Assembly (NCBI GenBank): GCA_905182985.1
Contig: CAJJDN010000120.1
Coordinates: 62,001 to 126,000 of the forward strand
Source of the DNA: Paramecium sonneborni
Lineage: Eukaryota > Ciliophora > Oligohymenophorea > Peniculida > Parameciidae
Direction: 5' to 3'
Length of the DNA stretch: 64,000 nucleotides
This document shows positions 22,123 to 35,032 of this stretch, piece by piece (the first letter of the stretch is position 1; each line of letters begins with the position of its first letter). The notes under the pieces are model-generated. The model made no database searches, was not told the origin of the DNA, and saw only the letters and a list, made by a program, of their open reading frames with translations. Position numbers and translations under genes: made by a program.

Positions 22123-25100
22123 TCAGAATACAATTTTGAATACGAACTTATTTATATGAATGCAATCTTTTACCTAATATTTAATTGTAAAATACCCTGA
22201 TCTTTCTGATTACATTCTTGATATAGATATTTTCCTTAGCAGTTAAATATTTTTTTTTTTGTTTTCTTCTTGTTATTACCATTATGCTAATTTTTTTTGG
22301 ATACGTTTAGTAAATTTTGATGTAATTTTTGAAAAATTCAAGATGTTCATCAATGAACTTAAAATTGGTTACTTGTATTTCCTGTAGTATTCTTTTAAAA
22401 TATTAAAAATAAATGGATAACTTAACCAAATACAGAGAATTGATATTAAAGTTTAAATAAATATGGACATAAATTGTGAGTTTTATTATTCACTTCTATA
22501 TTTGACAGCTGCTAAAAAAATTGCAATAGAGCAGAATTGGCAAGTTTATATATCTAAAATATTAAATTTTTTCAAGATATAAGGTTACTGTCTTTAAGAA
22601 ATAAATTAATAAGACACTAAACAGAGTCCTATCAATGATGCTTTCAGAAACACATCAGTCTCAAAATTAATCATAATTACAATTATGATAGTTTTTTTCC
22701 ATAATTTAATCCATTCCCAAAAATAATTACTTTTATTGTATTCATTAAATAAATAACCAATATGTCTTCTTAATTTAATCGAATCAAGATAGTTTCTTTT
22801 GAAGTACAAAAATAAAATCAACGAAAATGGTAAGATTAATCCAATAAATAACATTCCTGGAATTGCTAATCCAAATATCCATTAAGTGTGATTTTCAGTT
22901 GAATAAAGCAAAGAAACATCACCTTAAATGTAATCTATTTATGATATGGATCTCTTTGATAATATGGAAAAAAATCTAAAATATGTTAAAAAGATTTATA
23001 TACTAATTTATTAATGATGCATAATTTTAAACATATAAATATAGCATAGTGATGGAAATGATTCTATCATTATATAAATTTTTGTAAAAAATTGATAACA
23101 ATTTATACAGTAAATAAATAATGATAATTTGGCATAATAGTAATAAAAGCATGGCAATAACTCTAGTATATAAGATTTAGGTATCTTAAAGTTTAGATAA
23201 AAAACAATCTAAATTGTTTGCCATAAAATAAGATGTATCATTTGATTGTTTTAAAAAACCTAAAGAAAATGAAAATGAGATATTAAAGGTAAATATGGTA
23301 GAAAAAATCCATAAATAATTAAGATATAATTTAAGTAGAATGCTCTCATGATCTTAATAATTATAAAAATAGTACCTTAGCCAAGTTTAAAAATGATTTA
23401 TGCATATTTAGTTTATAGTTTTAAGGATGTGTATAATTAATTTGTTTTTTCTACACTTTTTATAGTAAGATAAGTAGAAAAGATTGCCCTAAAATAAAAT
23501 CTTAAACTTACCAAATTAATATTAAAACAAAAGGTGAAATACTATTTTGAAGATCATTACATTATTAACATACCAAATCTTATTGTTTTTTAAAAAATTA
23601 TCCATCTCCTCTAATATTGTATATATCACACTCTTCACATAATCCACCCTAATGGCCAATTTTACAAATATTATCACCTACCTACCATCCACCTTCACAA
23701 TATTCCATATTTTTAAAACATAATTCAACATCATCAGAAATCTAATTGGGTCTCCAATAACCCTATTTTAATTTTATATTATTAGAAGTTATAGCATCAA
23801 ATTTATTTTTATCAAAAATTGAACACTTAGTAGTGTTGTAAGTAACAGCATAAAATCCTTAAATTGGTTAACAAATTTAACAACCACCTGACACATAAAA
23901 TTCTCCTAATTAACAATAGAAACTCTTAAATTTTATATTATATATCATACTTTCAATTTAATGTTCAGTTTAACATTGAATTGAAATTTCTGAATTCTTT
24001 TCATCTTATTGATAAGGATCAAGTAAAAAAGTTTGAGAACCTAAATCAAAATTATTTTCTGTTGTATTCTAATAGATTGTTTATATTTATTGCTATTCTA
24101 AGACATATTAGGAAGTTTTATCAATAACTCTTTAAATGATTTTACAAGAAGAAGAATTTTCAAAATGAAGCAATTATTCATTGTATCTATTCTTAAAAGA
24201 TAATGTAAATTTAGTAATAAAAGGAATATAATTTTGATTGATAGGATTATAAATCTTATAACCTTAAACTTCTCAAGAACTTGGCAAAAATAAATAATTT
24301 GTGTACAAGAATTTATTTTACAAAATTATTTTATAAGGTCTTAATACTAAATTATTGGATAAAACATTATGCTTAGTTAATTTAATATGTTACATTTCAA
24401 CATAATTAATTGAGACAGCTAAATGAGTTGGAAGTTCTTATAAGTTTTTAGTTGTTAATTATGCATTATTTAAAATAAGAAGAGATTAATTGAAATTTTA
24501 TTAATTAAGACTACTATTACCTTTTAAATAGATACCTCCTCCTTCTTTTCCTTAATTGTTAGAAATTAGAGTTGATGAAATTAAGAATTCTCTAGTATTT
24601 AATTCAATATATAGTCCACCACCCTATCCAATTGCATAATTACCAACTATTTTAGAATTAATTAAAACAATTTTTATTTTTCTTGTAGAAATAGCAGTTC
24701 CTTAAGTACCATTATTTTCTATAAAATTAGAACACTCCACAAATATTTTACTTTCCAAACTAAAATTAGAGTGAGCTGAAATACAACCAAATTATTTTAT
24801 TTAGTTTCTAACACAATTCAAATCTTTCACTTTTACGTAATTAAAATCAATAAAATCAAAAAAGATTGCTCCATTCAAACATATTTAACAATCATTATTA
24901 TTTATATTAATCTTATCTAATTATATTTTTGTTTAAACATTCTTACTGTAAAAATAAATTAAAGATCCTTATTAGTATTAATTAATAGAAAAAAACTCAC
25001 TAAGTTATTTAAAAAAATATGTTAGAAATAGAGATTGATTTTATGGTTAAATTATTAAATCATAAGATTCTAAGCTACATTTCTAAAAATTTATATCAAG

Positions 25101-28100
25101 AGGAAAATACATTATATATTTTAATGTTGTCTCTTTTATTGAAAATAAAATTAGTTTTGTGATCAAAATATTTTAAAAGTTTATATTTTAATTCAATAAG
25201 CTATTTTACTCAATAGTTATTAATCTTATTGGATAAATTGTTTAAATTTCAACAATTTTAAAATTCATCAATTTTATTGAAATAGAGTCCATAATTTTTA
25301 ATACAGAGGATAAAACTATTCCATCTATCTAAAATTCATTAATTTTTAATTAACATCCTAAGAAATTCAATATTGCATTATTAATTAACATCTTTTATAA
25401 TTAAACTTAATTAAGAATTCCAATCTATTAAATATATGATAATAAGTTATCAACACTTTACGAAATTCTTAAATTATCTATTAAGACTAAATTTAATTTA
25501 GCATTTTGGGCATTAAAATCTAATTTTATAAATTGATTATTCAAAGAAAAAAAATTAGTAACAAATACATCTCTCATTTCAATATTATTTTTTACATTTG
25601 ATGGATAAATTGAAAATATTGAAGGTGCTTATCTATTTAAAACTTCTGTTAAAATTAATTATTAGATTTTCAATTTTAAATAACTATTTTAAGATGATAT
25701 ACTAATTGCTCCATCATTCTCTTAGCTAGAATCTAATTAGCTTTATACATAAGCGATATAACAATGTGAAATTCCTATAATTCCTTCTCCTTGAGTGTTG
25801 ATATCAAAAACTGAACATGCTTAAGCTATAATATTGCTAAAAGTCCCATTTTAGATCCTCCTCTATTTTTGATAAAATATATTGATTTAATCATATAATC
25901 AACTTAATTCTATTATTAATCTTCTTTAATTTAAATTTCATAATATAAATTCCAAAATTCCCTTTTTATAGAATTATGATTTTTAACTTAAATATCTTTC
26001 ATTTGTAATTTATTTGAAGATATAGATATAAATGGAGAAGTGGAATTTGTGATTGAATTCTAAAAACAAATCAAATTAGTAATTTCAATAGAACTTTACA
26101 TAGAATTTATATATAATAAACTAGCCGAAGATTTTGAAGGGTCTGTAATATATTAATGAAAAACATTATCAATTAAAGAAATGTTCTCAAATACTATTAC
26201 TTATGAATTTTCAGAGTTTATATCTATGATTGAGAATATGAATCCTAATTCTGACTTAATTAGTATATTGCCCTGAATTAAAACATTCTTAATTTATAAT
26301 TTTTCTAAAGGACTTCTACTATTAATTGTTGTTGAAATTATTGAAATCAGAGGTTGATTTAAAGAAAATAAGTTTTTAATTACAACTGAATTTAATGTAA
26401 GACTGCTCATTCCTTATACTAATAATAATTGTGAGTTTAAAAAAGTAATATTTAAACATTACTTCGAGACTTATACTTTATGACTTTAAAATTGATTCTC
26501 ATAAGTAATATTTTCAAAATTTATATGTTAATACCCACCAAATAAAAATATCGTAAATTTTAAGTGGTTTTGATGAAAATATTCTTAATAAGAATACTAA
26601 GGCAATTAATATCAAATAAAAATTAAACATCAGCATTGTTATTTTAGTGGATATTATCTTCCAAATGAAAAGAAATGATCTTAAAGTTTATTTATGTAGT
26701 TTATAATTTTTGTTATGTAAGAAATAATTAAAATTTAAAAAATTAATTTTCTTAGGCTTTTAAATTTTGTAAATGAATCTCATTATTGAGATAAAAAGAG
26801 GAGATTTAAACAAGAAATATTGATTAATAAAAGTAATTGTCAAGAATATCAATATCAATTATGAAAAAGTCATAATTAAAAACAATCAACATAGTATTTC
26901 GAAATTCATTTTTTTCAATTTTAATAGTTGTGATTATGAATTCAACTTTTTCAACACTTTTTATTAAGTTAGAAGAATTAAAAAAGGAATTTTTTATCGA
27001 AATTTGATTAATTTTAACATAATTACTAGAGTTTGAATTTAAAATAAAATTAGCTAAAGTAGAATCATAAAATTAACATTAATCAATTGTTAGTTTATCA
27101 ATAAAAATATTTCTTTTCAAATTTAAAAATATAATAAAGGATGAATTTTAAAATGTAGAATTGAATAATTAAACATCCTTTAATATAATATCATCTCCTA
27201 AAGTATTGATATTAATATTAAATAAAACTGTATTTTCGATTATAGCATTAGCAATCTAAAAGTTTTCTAAATGAAAAGAGTAAAAATTATTAATTCCAAA
27301 ATTGATATAAATTGGTTATTTATTATTAGATAATATACCAGAATTCAGAATTATGAAATCAATAGATTTTTCTCTATTTTGAAATGTTAAATCTAAGAAT
27401 GCATTAACATAAAATTAAACTTTATCAATTTTAACAGAATCAAAGTTTGAAATAATAAAAGTCTTTCCTAAAAAGGTAGGATTATTATCACCTAGAAGGA
27501 TTAATTAAGCATGCTAAAAAGAAAAGATCTTTTCTTTAAAGAAATTGAAAATTGGATATTTATAGTTGTTATCTTTACAAAGATTTTTAAAAGGGAGTGT
27601 TAATATGTAATTTTAAAGTCCCACTTCATTAAAATAATCAAAATTGAACTTAAATTCAATAAAATTTTAATTATAAGGGAGTTCATAAATAAAAAGTCCA
27701 TTTATTTACTCGCATTAAAAATTAGCCTAATAAATTAAGACACATTAATTACAAAATATTGAAAACTCTCTAGACAATTACTAGAATAACAATATCTAGC
27801 TATATATAATTTGGGATCTATAATAATATTAGGTTCAGATTATTTTTATAAGCATTTGGTAGTAAATTTAGAATTATTTGAATAAATTTAGAAGTATGGA
27901 TTAATTAACTAAAATACAAAAATGGAATACTTAAATATCTTGAGTTGATCGTTGTTAGCAATAAACACAAAGTAAAGGACAATTTAGGCATTAACCAGAG
28001 ACTTAAGATCTAAGATGATTTTTGTTATAATTCAAAGGACATTTGGAACAAATAAATTCATTTTTTCCCTAATTAAATAGTTGAAATACCTTAATGCATT

Positions 28101-30755
28101 TTTGACAAGAATCTTAACAATATTTAACACAGACATTATTATTTAGTCCAAATCCATCTTTACAAGAAGTGATATAAGGTCTTAAGAATAATCCATCAAA
28201 TATATTATTGACCTTAAATAATTAGATAAAGCTTGAAATTGACCATTTCCAAGTATCTGAACTAAGAGAAAACCATTCAAGACTTTATCTAGCATTTTAA
28301 AATTAAGTTTGTGAGCATAACCCTGTTAAAGCTGAAACTTAAAATCCATCATCACATAAAAGACATTTAAGTGATGTTGATAATGTTTAGAAACATTACT
28401 AACAATTTAGAATATATTAATGACATTCTATAATAGAAGGAGCAATAGAAAAATCTTTTGCTGATGATAATAAACAAAGTTCTTAACCTGAAATATCGAT
28501 ATATGATCTTAAACAAGTAATAATCTATTATGATTTATATGAACATTTTCCAATTCTAAAATCAAATACAAATCCATCTCTACATTATGCACAACCTGTG
28601 GAAAAATATTCATTAATAGAGAATTCTTCAAAATCAAAACTTAGAGTATTAGAATTTTTATCATTTGATAAAAAATCAAAACAATATAAACAATCAGCAA
28701 TCTGACATAAAACACATTATTTATCATGATTAATATAGTAAGGTGATTCACAATTAATTTAAGAATTAAATCCAATAAAACCTCTACTTACACACATTCC
28801 ATTAATTAAATTAGTGAAACCTGAACATTTTAAACAGATCATTTAAGTAGTCAAAATTAAGCATTATTAACAACTCCATAATGTACATTTATAACAATTA
28901 TTAGGTGCTTAAGATATCAAACATATAGTTTAAAATGATTCAGTTATTTTCAAATAGTCTTAATATATCTAATTAGTTTATTGACAATTTTCACAAAAAC
29001 TAACATCATTACCATCGAATATATATTAGAATTTCAAATCAGTTATAAATTAAGTTGTATTACCATACTCATCTGTGTAAAGTAAAGTTTAACAATAAAA
29101 GATATTAGACCATGTCTTTGGATTTAGTAAACACTCAAGACAAGTAGTGAATTTATTACTTATAATTGATGGACTAAATTAAAAATAAAATGAATAAATT
29201 ACCATTTCCAACAGTCATCTAGATATTCAAAGTATCCATATTGACATTATTCTTTTTAAATTTCATTTTCAACTAAAACTAATTTTTAAGTTAAATAATC
29301 TTAACAAATTTTACCATCATCAATTGTACCATATGGACATACACATGTTTTGTAAGCAGCCAAATATTTACGTTTTGAAGACTGAAAACATGATAAACAA
29401 TCTGAGCTTGTTGGACCATCACATTCTTAACATGTGTAATGACATATAAATTAGAATGTATAACTATTCACACAACTCAAAAATTTCATCATATAAAGTT
29501 AAACTTAAAAAGAACTTGAACTTTATTGTAATATATTGCCATAACGAAATTAAAATTAAACCATATGAAATTATATTACTGCTATTTCTGTTTAAAATTT
29601 ATATTATTCATAACCATCGTAAAATGTTATCTAAATTTTAATAGATGTCTCACCCTTTATTACTAGTAATTAATGCCAAAGTTTTATATCACACTCTACA
29701 TTAAATATTTTTGTAATTAAAAAAGGATCATCTGAAAAATCAATATTAATAGCAGGAAAAGTGTAACTATAAGTCGTTACCACAATCTAATTCTCAGACT
29801 TTGTCATTTTATAAAATAACTGAAAAGCTGACAGATTATCTTGAATCAACTTTTAATTTTAAAAATTCCCTGACAGTTTTATCAATTAATACTTAAATTC
29901 ATCTAAAAATGAATCTATTTCATTTATTCTTATCCAAGTTGATAAAGCAAATGTATTACAATTAATTTCATTTGGAACATAATTTTTTATTTCTAAATAT
30001 TTTAAATCAGCATCAACAATACTATTTATTCTTTAATAACATTCGCAAGATTCATCAAAATTGTTCGAAAAACTTTTAAAACTTGAACCTCTACAAAATT
30101 AAGGATTAGTTTGAACATAATTTAATAGCAGCATCATTGATCCAGGAAAATATGAAAGTTTATTGTTTTATAAATTAACATATTATTGTTAATCATTATT
30201 TAAATCTAAATCTCCTCCAAATATTAAATTTAAGTCTTTATCATAAAATGGAAACTCAACTTAAAAATCCTTTGAATCAATAAAAATGTTTTCTTAGTAA
30301 AAATATATAGAAAATCTATTTTCTGATGGCACCATTTCAAAACCAAGAAAATACCAAACATATTCATATTCGAAAGGATTAATATCAAATTATGTATTTT
30401 AATTGACTCCATCACTTCCTTTAAATTCAATATATTTTGTGACTGTTTATGAATCAAAATTGACACACTCATAATATACAAAATTTATTTATTGTGTTGT
30501 TTGTTCCATTGCTTAGTGCAAATGGTAACAATTACTATCTAACATCCCAATTACTCCAATTTAAGCAGTATTACTAAGAGGGACATATCTACTCCATATA
30601 CCATAACCAAAACAATGATGATTCTCTTCTTCTAAAGTTGACTTATCACTATAAAAAGTGAAACTTTCAAATTGAAACGCAGAATTTAATTCTTATTGAT
30701 ATGCACTCTGCGAATCTTTTACAAAAAAAAACAGCAACAGGTACTTATATAACAT
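22123..30755 (-). CDS. giant lectin-like / Cys-rich / beta-helix multi-pass membrane protein
   Basis: About 2,789 residues after removing ten introns: 29174-29202, 28069-28089, 27909-27930, 27727-27752, 26597-26628, 25863-25903, 24263-24280, 23489-23511, 23353-23375 and 22976-23003. Total length then divides by three. Order: signal peptide (MLYKYLLLFFF); a ConA/laminin-G-like region at about 220-400 (CNTFALSTWIRINE, LWHQLLVIKGE); furin-type Cys repeats at about 430-1000 (CQECDGPTSSDCLSC and many CxxC); a long Asn/Ile-rich region like pectin-lyase beta-helices at about 1000-2100; then about 2340-2680 with several membrane helices. It is probably a surface or membrane receptor-like protein of a ciliate-specific family. 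Oddities: an in-frame TGA at about 24275 unless an 18-nt intron is real, and a run of eleven A (minus strand) at 22250-22260, after which the +1 frame stays open to a TGA at 21863. Confidence 0.75.
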
Positions 30756-31619
30756 CTTCGTAAAAATTTATATTTTTGATAATAAGTTTTATTTAACACT
30801 TAAAAACGACAAATTTAAATAAAATAAGATACATTTTCCCTTCTACACCATACTAAAAAATGATTTAGTAAAAAAATTTCATTAAAAATTTTGATTGAGA
30901 TTGATTTCAAAAAATTTTCACTTTTTAAACTAAAAAAAAAATTTTGAATCTCGTTAAAAAGTTTCTTTATTTATATTACATTATAGAAAATTTCCCTAAA
31001 GCATGAAAATATTTTCAATATATTAATTTCCGGTTTATTCATATCAATTCTATAACATTTTTAAAATTTTCTCTAAATATCAAGATCTGGGAAAACTTTC
31101 CTTTTCTTTTCAATTATGGAAAAAAATGTAAATATATAATTTTTAAGCTTGCAAGTTCTTTAGTAATCCATTACTTAAAATTTTATGCTTTAGAATGAAA
31201 CAAATGGATTATTAAGGATATTTGTTCTTCAAGCAAAATTTTCAGTTTTTTAAGTATTAGTCTTTATAAGAATATAAATTGAAATATTAATAAAAAATAA
31301 AGTTTAGATGATGGAAAATATCATTATAAAAATAATTTGATTATAATTGCTATTTATAAAGATCATATTAAATTTGAACGAATTTGTGTATAGAGTCTAA
31401 ATTTTTGTTGAGTATTGGATTCTCCTTATAATACATTATATATGAGTACAAACTCAAAAAAAATTAGAAGAAATTATTGGTTCTTTAGATACGTCTAAAT
31501 AAACATTAAGTTTGAATTATAGAAAGAGGATTGAGAAAAATTAGGACCTTTAGAAGAAATGATAATTAAACTATAGTTTTAGTATTATTTTGAAAAGACT
31601 ATTAGATATATTAGAAAAG
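30756..31619. other. intergenic, AT-rich; fragmentary plus-strand frames
   Basis: Contains the upstream DNA of the giant gene. Short plus-strand frames at 31195-31311 (MKQMDYQGYLFFKQ...) and around 31443 (MSTNSKK, then LEEIIGSLDTSKQTLSLNYR in another frame after eight As) are suggestive but too short and broken to call. Confidence 0.35.
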
Positions 31620-32100
31620 ACTATTATATTATATAACTCTAATTTTCTTATTCTTTTTTAGTATTTCTCTATCTACTAATCAAATAATTCAATGATGCCA
31701 TATTTTTCCTTATTTTATTCTTTATCAACTTGATTTATTTTACTGGTAATTATAGATTTAGTTAAGTTTATCCATAAATATAAATGCATTTTAACTATAT
31801 TTATTTAGTTTATTAATCCAATCTGTTGATTTTACAACAGATTTAGAGTTTTTGTAAACCAGAAGTACTGCATATGAATCTCTGTAAAATCTTTTGCTAA
31901 AAACTCAAACTTTTCTTATTCTTCTGTATCCAAATCTATTATTAAGTTCATTAAGCTTAAAGAAAGTTGATTTAAAGATTATCAATCTTACAGCTTTAAA
32001 AGTGATAATTTAGCATTTTCATACTCAAAGTATTATTTTTCACATATACATTATAAATCGATGTTTTACCTACTTGTTATAGTTATATAACTCTTTATCT
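31620..32100 (-). pseudogene. Rab-like small GTPase pseudogene
   Basis: Rab landmarks occur in the right order but in different frames. First a P-loop remnant VGKTSIYNVYVKNNTLSMK, then DLDTEEQEKFEFLAKDF (in place of WDTAGQE..F), then one base out of frame FYRDSYAVLLVYKNSKSV with STDWINKLNKYSQN, then KEQNKEKYGIIELF in yet another frame. The NKxD guanine-binding motif is not recognisable. No GT..AG segment of normal size repairs the breaks. Active Rabs regulate vesicle traffic; this copy cannot encode one. Confidence 0.65.
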
Positions 32101-32280
32101 TGATCACAAAGTTTAACAATGTTGAATTATTTCACTCTGTTGATAAAATTAATTAGGTTTTTTGTTATTAATAAATATACACGCAATCATATAAATTATC
32201 TTTTTCTTAATTCTTTATTTCTATACTAATTCTTTATGAAAAAAGAATTTATTAGAACTTCATATTAAAACTAGTAATTA

Positions 32281-33878
32281 ATGTTAAAATTCTTTTTTAA
32301 AAAGTAATTAAATAATCTCATTTGCATGTAACAATCTTAAATCGTAAAAAAGATCAATCTCACAGATAAAGAGAATCAAATCTTGAATACTATAATGTAA
32401 TTTCGAAATGACACCAATATACAATCAGTTTTAAGGATAGCAGGTGGATGGGTAAGAGATAAATTAATGGGCAATGAATCTCATGATATAGATATTACTA
32501 TAGATAATATGAGTGGTGAATAGTTTGTATAGAAAATGAAGGAATATTTTGAATCAAAAAATATCAAAGTGAGTGGTTTTGGAGTAACAAGATTAAACCC
32601 AGAATAATCAAAGCATTTAGAGACTGCTTGTATAAAAATATTAGATCAATCTATTGATTTTGTTAATCTAAGAGGAGAAACCTATACAGAAGATTCAAGA
32701 ACTCCTGTAATTATTGTAGGTACTCCAGAATAAGATGCATTTAGAAGAGATTTAACTATTAATTCTTTATTTTACAATCTTAATACTCAAGAAATAGAAG
32801 ATTTTACTAAAATGGGATTGCAAGATCTTCAAAATGGAATTATTAGGACTCCATTAGATCCTTATATTACATTTAAAGATGATCCCTTAAGAATATTAAG
32901 AACATTTAGATTTGCAACAAGATTTGGATTTTAAATTGTTGAAGAAATTCCTAAAGTGATTGCATTATAAGATGTTAAAAAAGCATTGAAAACTAAAGTA
33001 AGTAGAGAAAGGATTGGTATTGAAATGGATTGGATGTTAAAATCATCGAAATGTCTTTAAGGATTAAATTAATATCATTAACTTGGACTTTGGCATATTA
33101 TTTTTGAATTGCCTATTCTTCAGCAACATCAATGTAGTGTCAAAGTTGATGACTAAGGAAAATATCATTTAGATTCATATGAATGTTTGTAAAATCTATA
33201 CAAATTAAAACATTTCCCTTAATTTCAAAATATTTATGGTTTTGAGAGTCAGGAATAATTTAATTTTTATATACATTTATGTAGCATTTGTATGCCTTAT
33301 GAAAAAATTATTTATAAAAAAGGAAAACAAATGGAAAGTGCAATCATTTATATAGTTGCAGAATCCTTAAAAGTATAATAATTTATTTATTTTTTAGATG
33401 CCTAGAAAGTAAACTGATGATGTCTTCAATGCATGTAGATTAGTAGAATAATTCAAACTATTAAAAAATGAATAGATTAATAACAACTTTAAAAACTTAG
33501 GTAAATTATTTTAATTAAAAATAGTCAACTTTTTATTAGAAGCCAAATACTTATGGGAATTAATCATATATTTAGATTATTTATAAGAATATATGAAAAA
33601 TCCTGATACATCATTTTAATTTCATTAAGAATTTAAAAATTTCATCTATTCATAAAATTTATAAGAATTTTATAATGTAAAAGCCTTGATTGATGTAATT
33701 TATGATAATTATTTATTAGGGTAATGAAATAAAATAAATTTGGAATGTAGAGGCAAAAAAAATAAAAGAAGTCAAATAAAACATTTTAATATGGTAAGCA
33801 ATGAATCCGAAGGCAACTAAAGAAGATCTTTAATAATATATTTAATAAAATAAAGAATAATTCGTGGTTAATTAATGA
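32281..33878 (+). CDS. CCA-adding enzyme (tRNA nucleotidyltransferase)
   Basis: Two 25-nt introns (33373-33397 and 33695-33719) give an exact frame of 515 residues. The class II nucleotidyltransferase signature is clear: LRIAGGWVRDKLMG at about residue 50, then SHDIDITIDNMSG with the two metal-binding Asp. RRDLTINSLFYN lies at about 153 and DPLRILRTFRFATRFGF at about 200, followed by the helical neck and body. The enzyme adds CCA to tRNA 3' ends, in cytosol and often mitochondria. The N-terminus MLKFFFKKQLNNLICMQQS is basic and hydrophobic and could be a mitochondrial presequence; the second Met (residue 16) could give a cytosolic form. Confidence 0.9.
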
Positions 33879-34161
33879 TTATTATGTTTTTAATTTATAA
33901 TTTTTGTATAAGTATAATAATCAAGAATAATATCTTTAATTAAATTTTGTTTTTTATCTGGAAATTCATTAATGCATTAAATCATATGTGAGAATATTCT
34001 AATTTAAATAACAATATATATGTTCATGTTTGCAAAAAAGTATATTGCGAAGAACAATTTTTAAAAAAAAGTAAATTTTAAAACGATTTTAATGGTTGTA
34101 AACATGTCTGAAGCAATTTATTACGTAAAATGAATTAGAGTTTTGAATTAAATAAAAATAA

Positions 34162-34951
34162 ATGAGTGTGATGCACTGGACAAATGTAGATAATCATTCT
34201 CCATCTAAATTCAATGGGCAATCTTCAGAAACATTAGTGCCTATACGCAAAAGAATCTCGAAGAGAAGTGAAAAAGACCTAAAATAAGCCACATTTAAAC
34301 AATTATATAAATAGAACAAACTTGCTGAAATAGTAACTAAAGCTATGGAAAATAAAGAAGGTCTTTATGAAGAGTACGATGAAATAAAGATTCAAGGTAG
34401 CATATTGAGAATCAATGATAATGTCATCATTAAAAATGGTGACAATAATGTTGAAGATTATATTGGAACAATATAGAAAATTTGTTCTGTTTTAGAACCT
34501 TAGTCTAATAAGTTGATCTGTCTCTGTAAAGTTTAATGGTACATGAAAAAGAGTGAAATTGTTATACATAAACCAAGAGCAAGATGCTGGATTGGAACTC
34601 AAGAAATTTTTTCAACGAAAACAAATGATTTTATACTTGCATAGACTATAATTCAAAAGTGTACCATTGTAGATTGTGATGAATTCGTAAATTTGTAAAA
34701 CTGTGATTCTACCACATATTATAACAGACTTGAATGGGATGTGGAAAATAAAAAATTTATGAATATGAATGAGATCTAGTTATATTGTCTATGTCAATAA
34801 CCATGGAATCCTGAACTTAATTACATTTAAGTAAGTTTTAAATTCTATTTTTAAGTGTGATAAATGTTAGAAATGGTACCACTTTGAATGTGTAGACTTA
34901 TTAATAGGAAGTTATGACGATAAAGATTATGTCTGTGGTTATTGTAATTGA
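34162..34951 (+). CDS. BAH domain - PHD finger chromatin protein
   Basis: One 25-nt intron (34831-34855, ending AAG) gives 254 residues. A basic N-terminus (VPIRKRISKRSEKD) precedes a BAH domain at about 80-185: RINDNVIIKNGD, EDYIGTIQKICSV, VQWYMKKSEIV, STKTNDFILAQTII, KCTIVD. A PHD finger closes the protein: CLCQQPWNPELNYIQ, CDKCQKWYHFECVDLL, CGYC, a complete Cys4-His-Cys3 set. The intron splits the finger between the second and third Cys pairs. BAH-PHD proteins of this size (the plant EBS/SHL type) read histone H3 methyl marks. In a ciliate, roles in nuclear differentiation or silencing are plausible, but that is inference. Confidence 0.85.
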
Positions 34952-35032
34952 TTTTCAATCTTTGTATTAAAGTCTTTTCTTATTAAACATTTATTTAACT
35001 TATATAAACTAAAAGTATTATCTTTAGCAATT

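Noticed and set aside
31443..31660. Plus-strand gene with a frameshift at eight As
   Set aside because: Overlaps the end of the Rab relic on the other strand and the pieces are too short to tell from chance.
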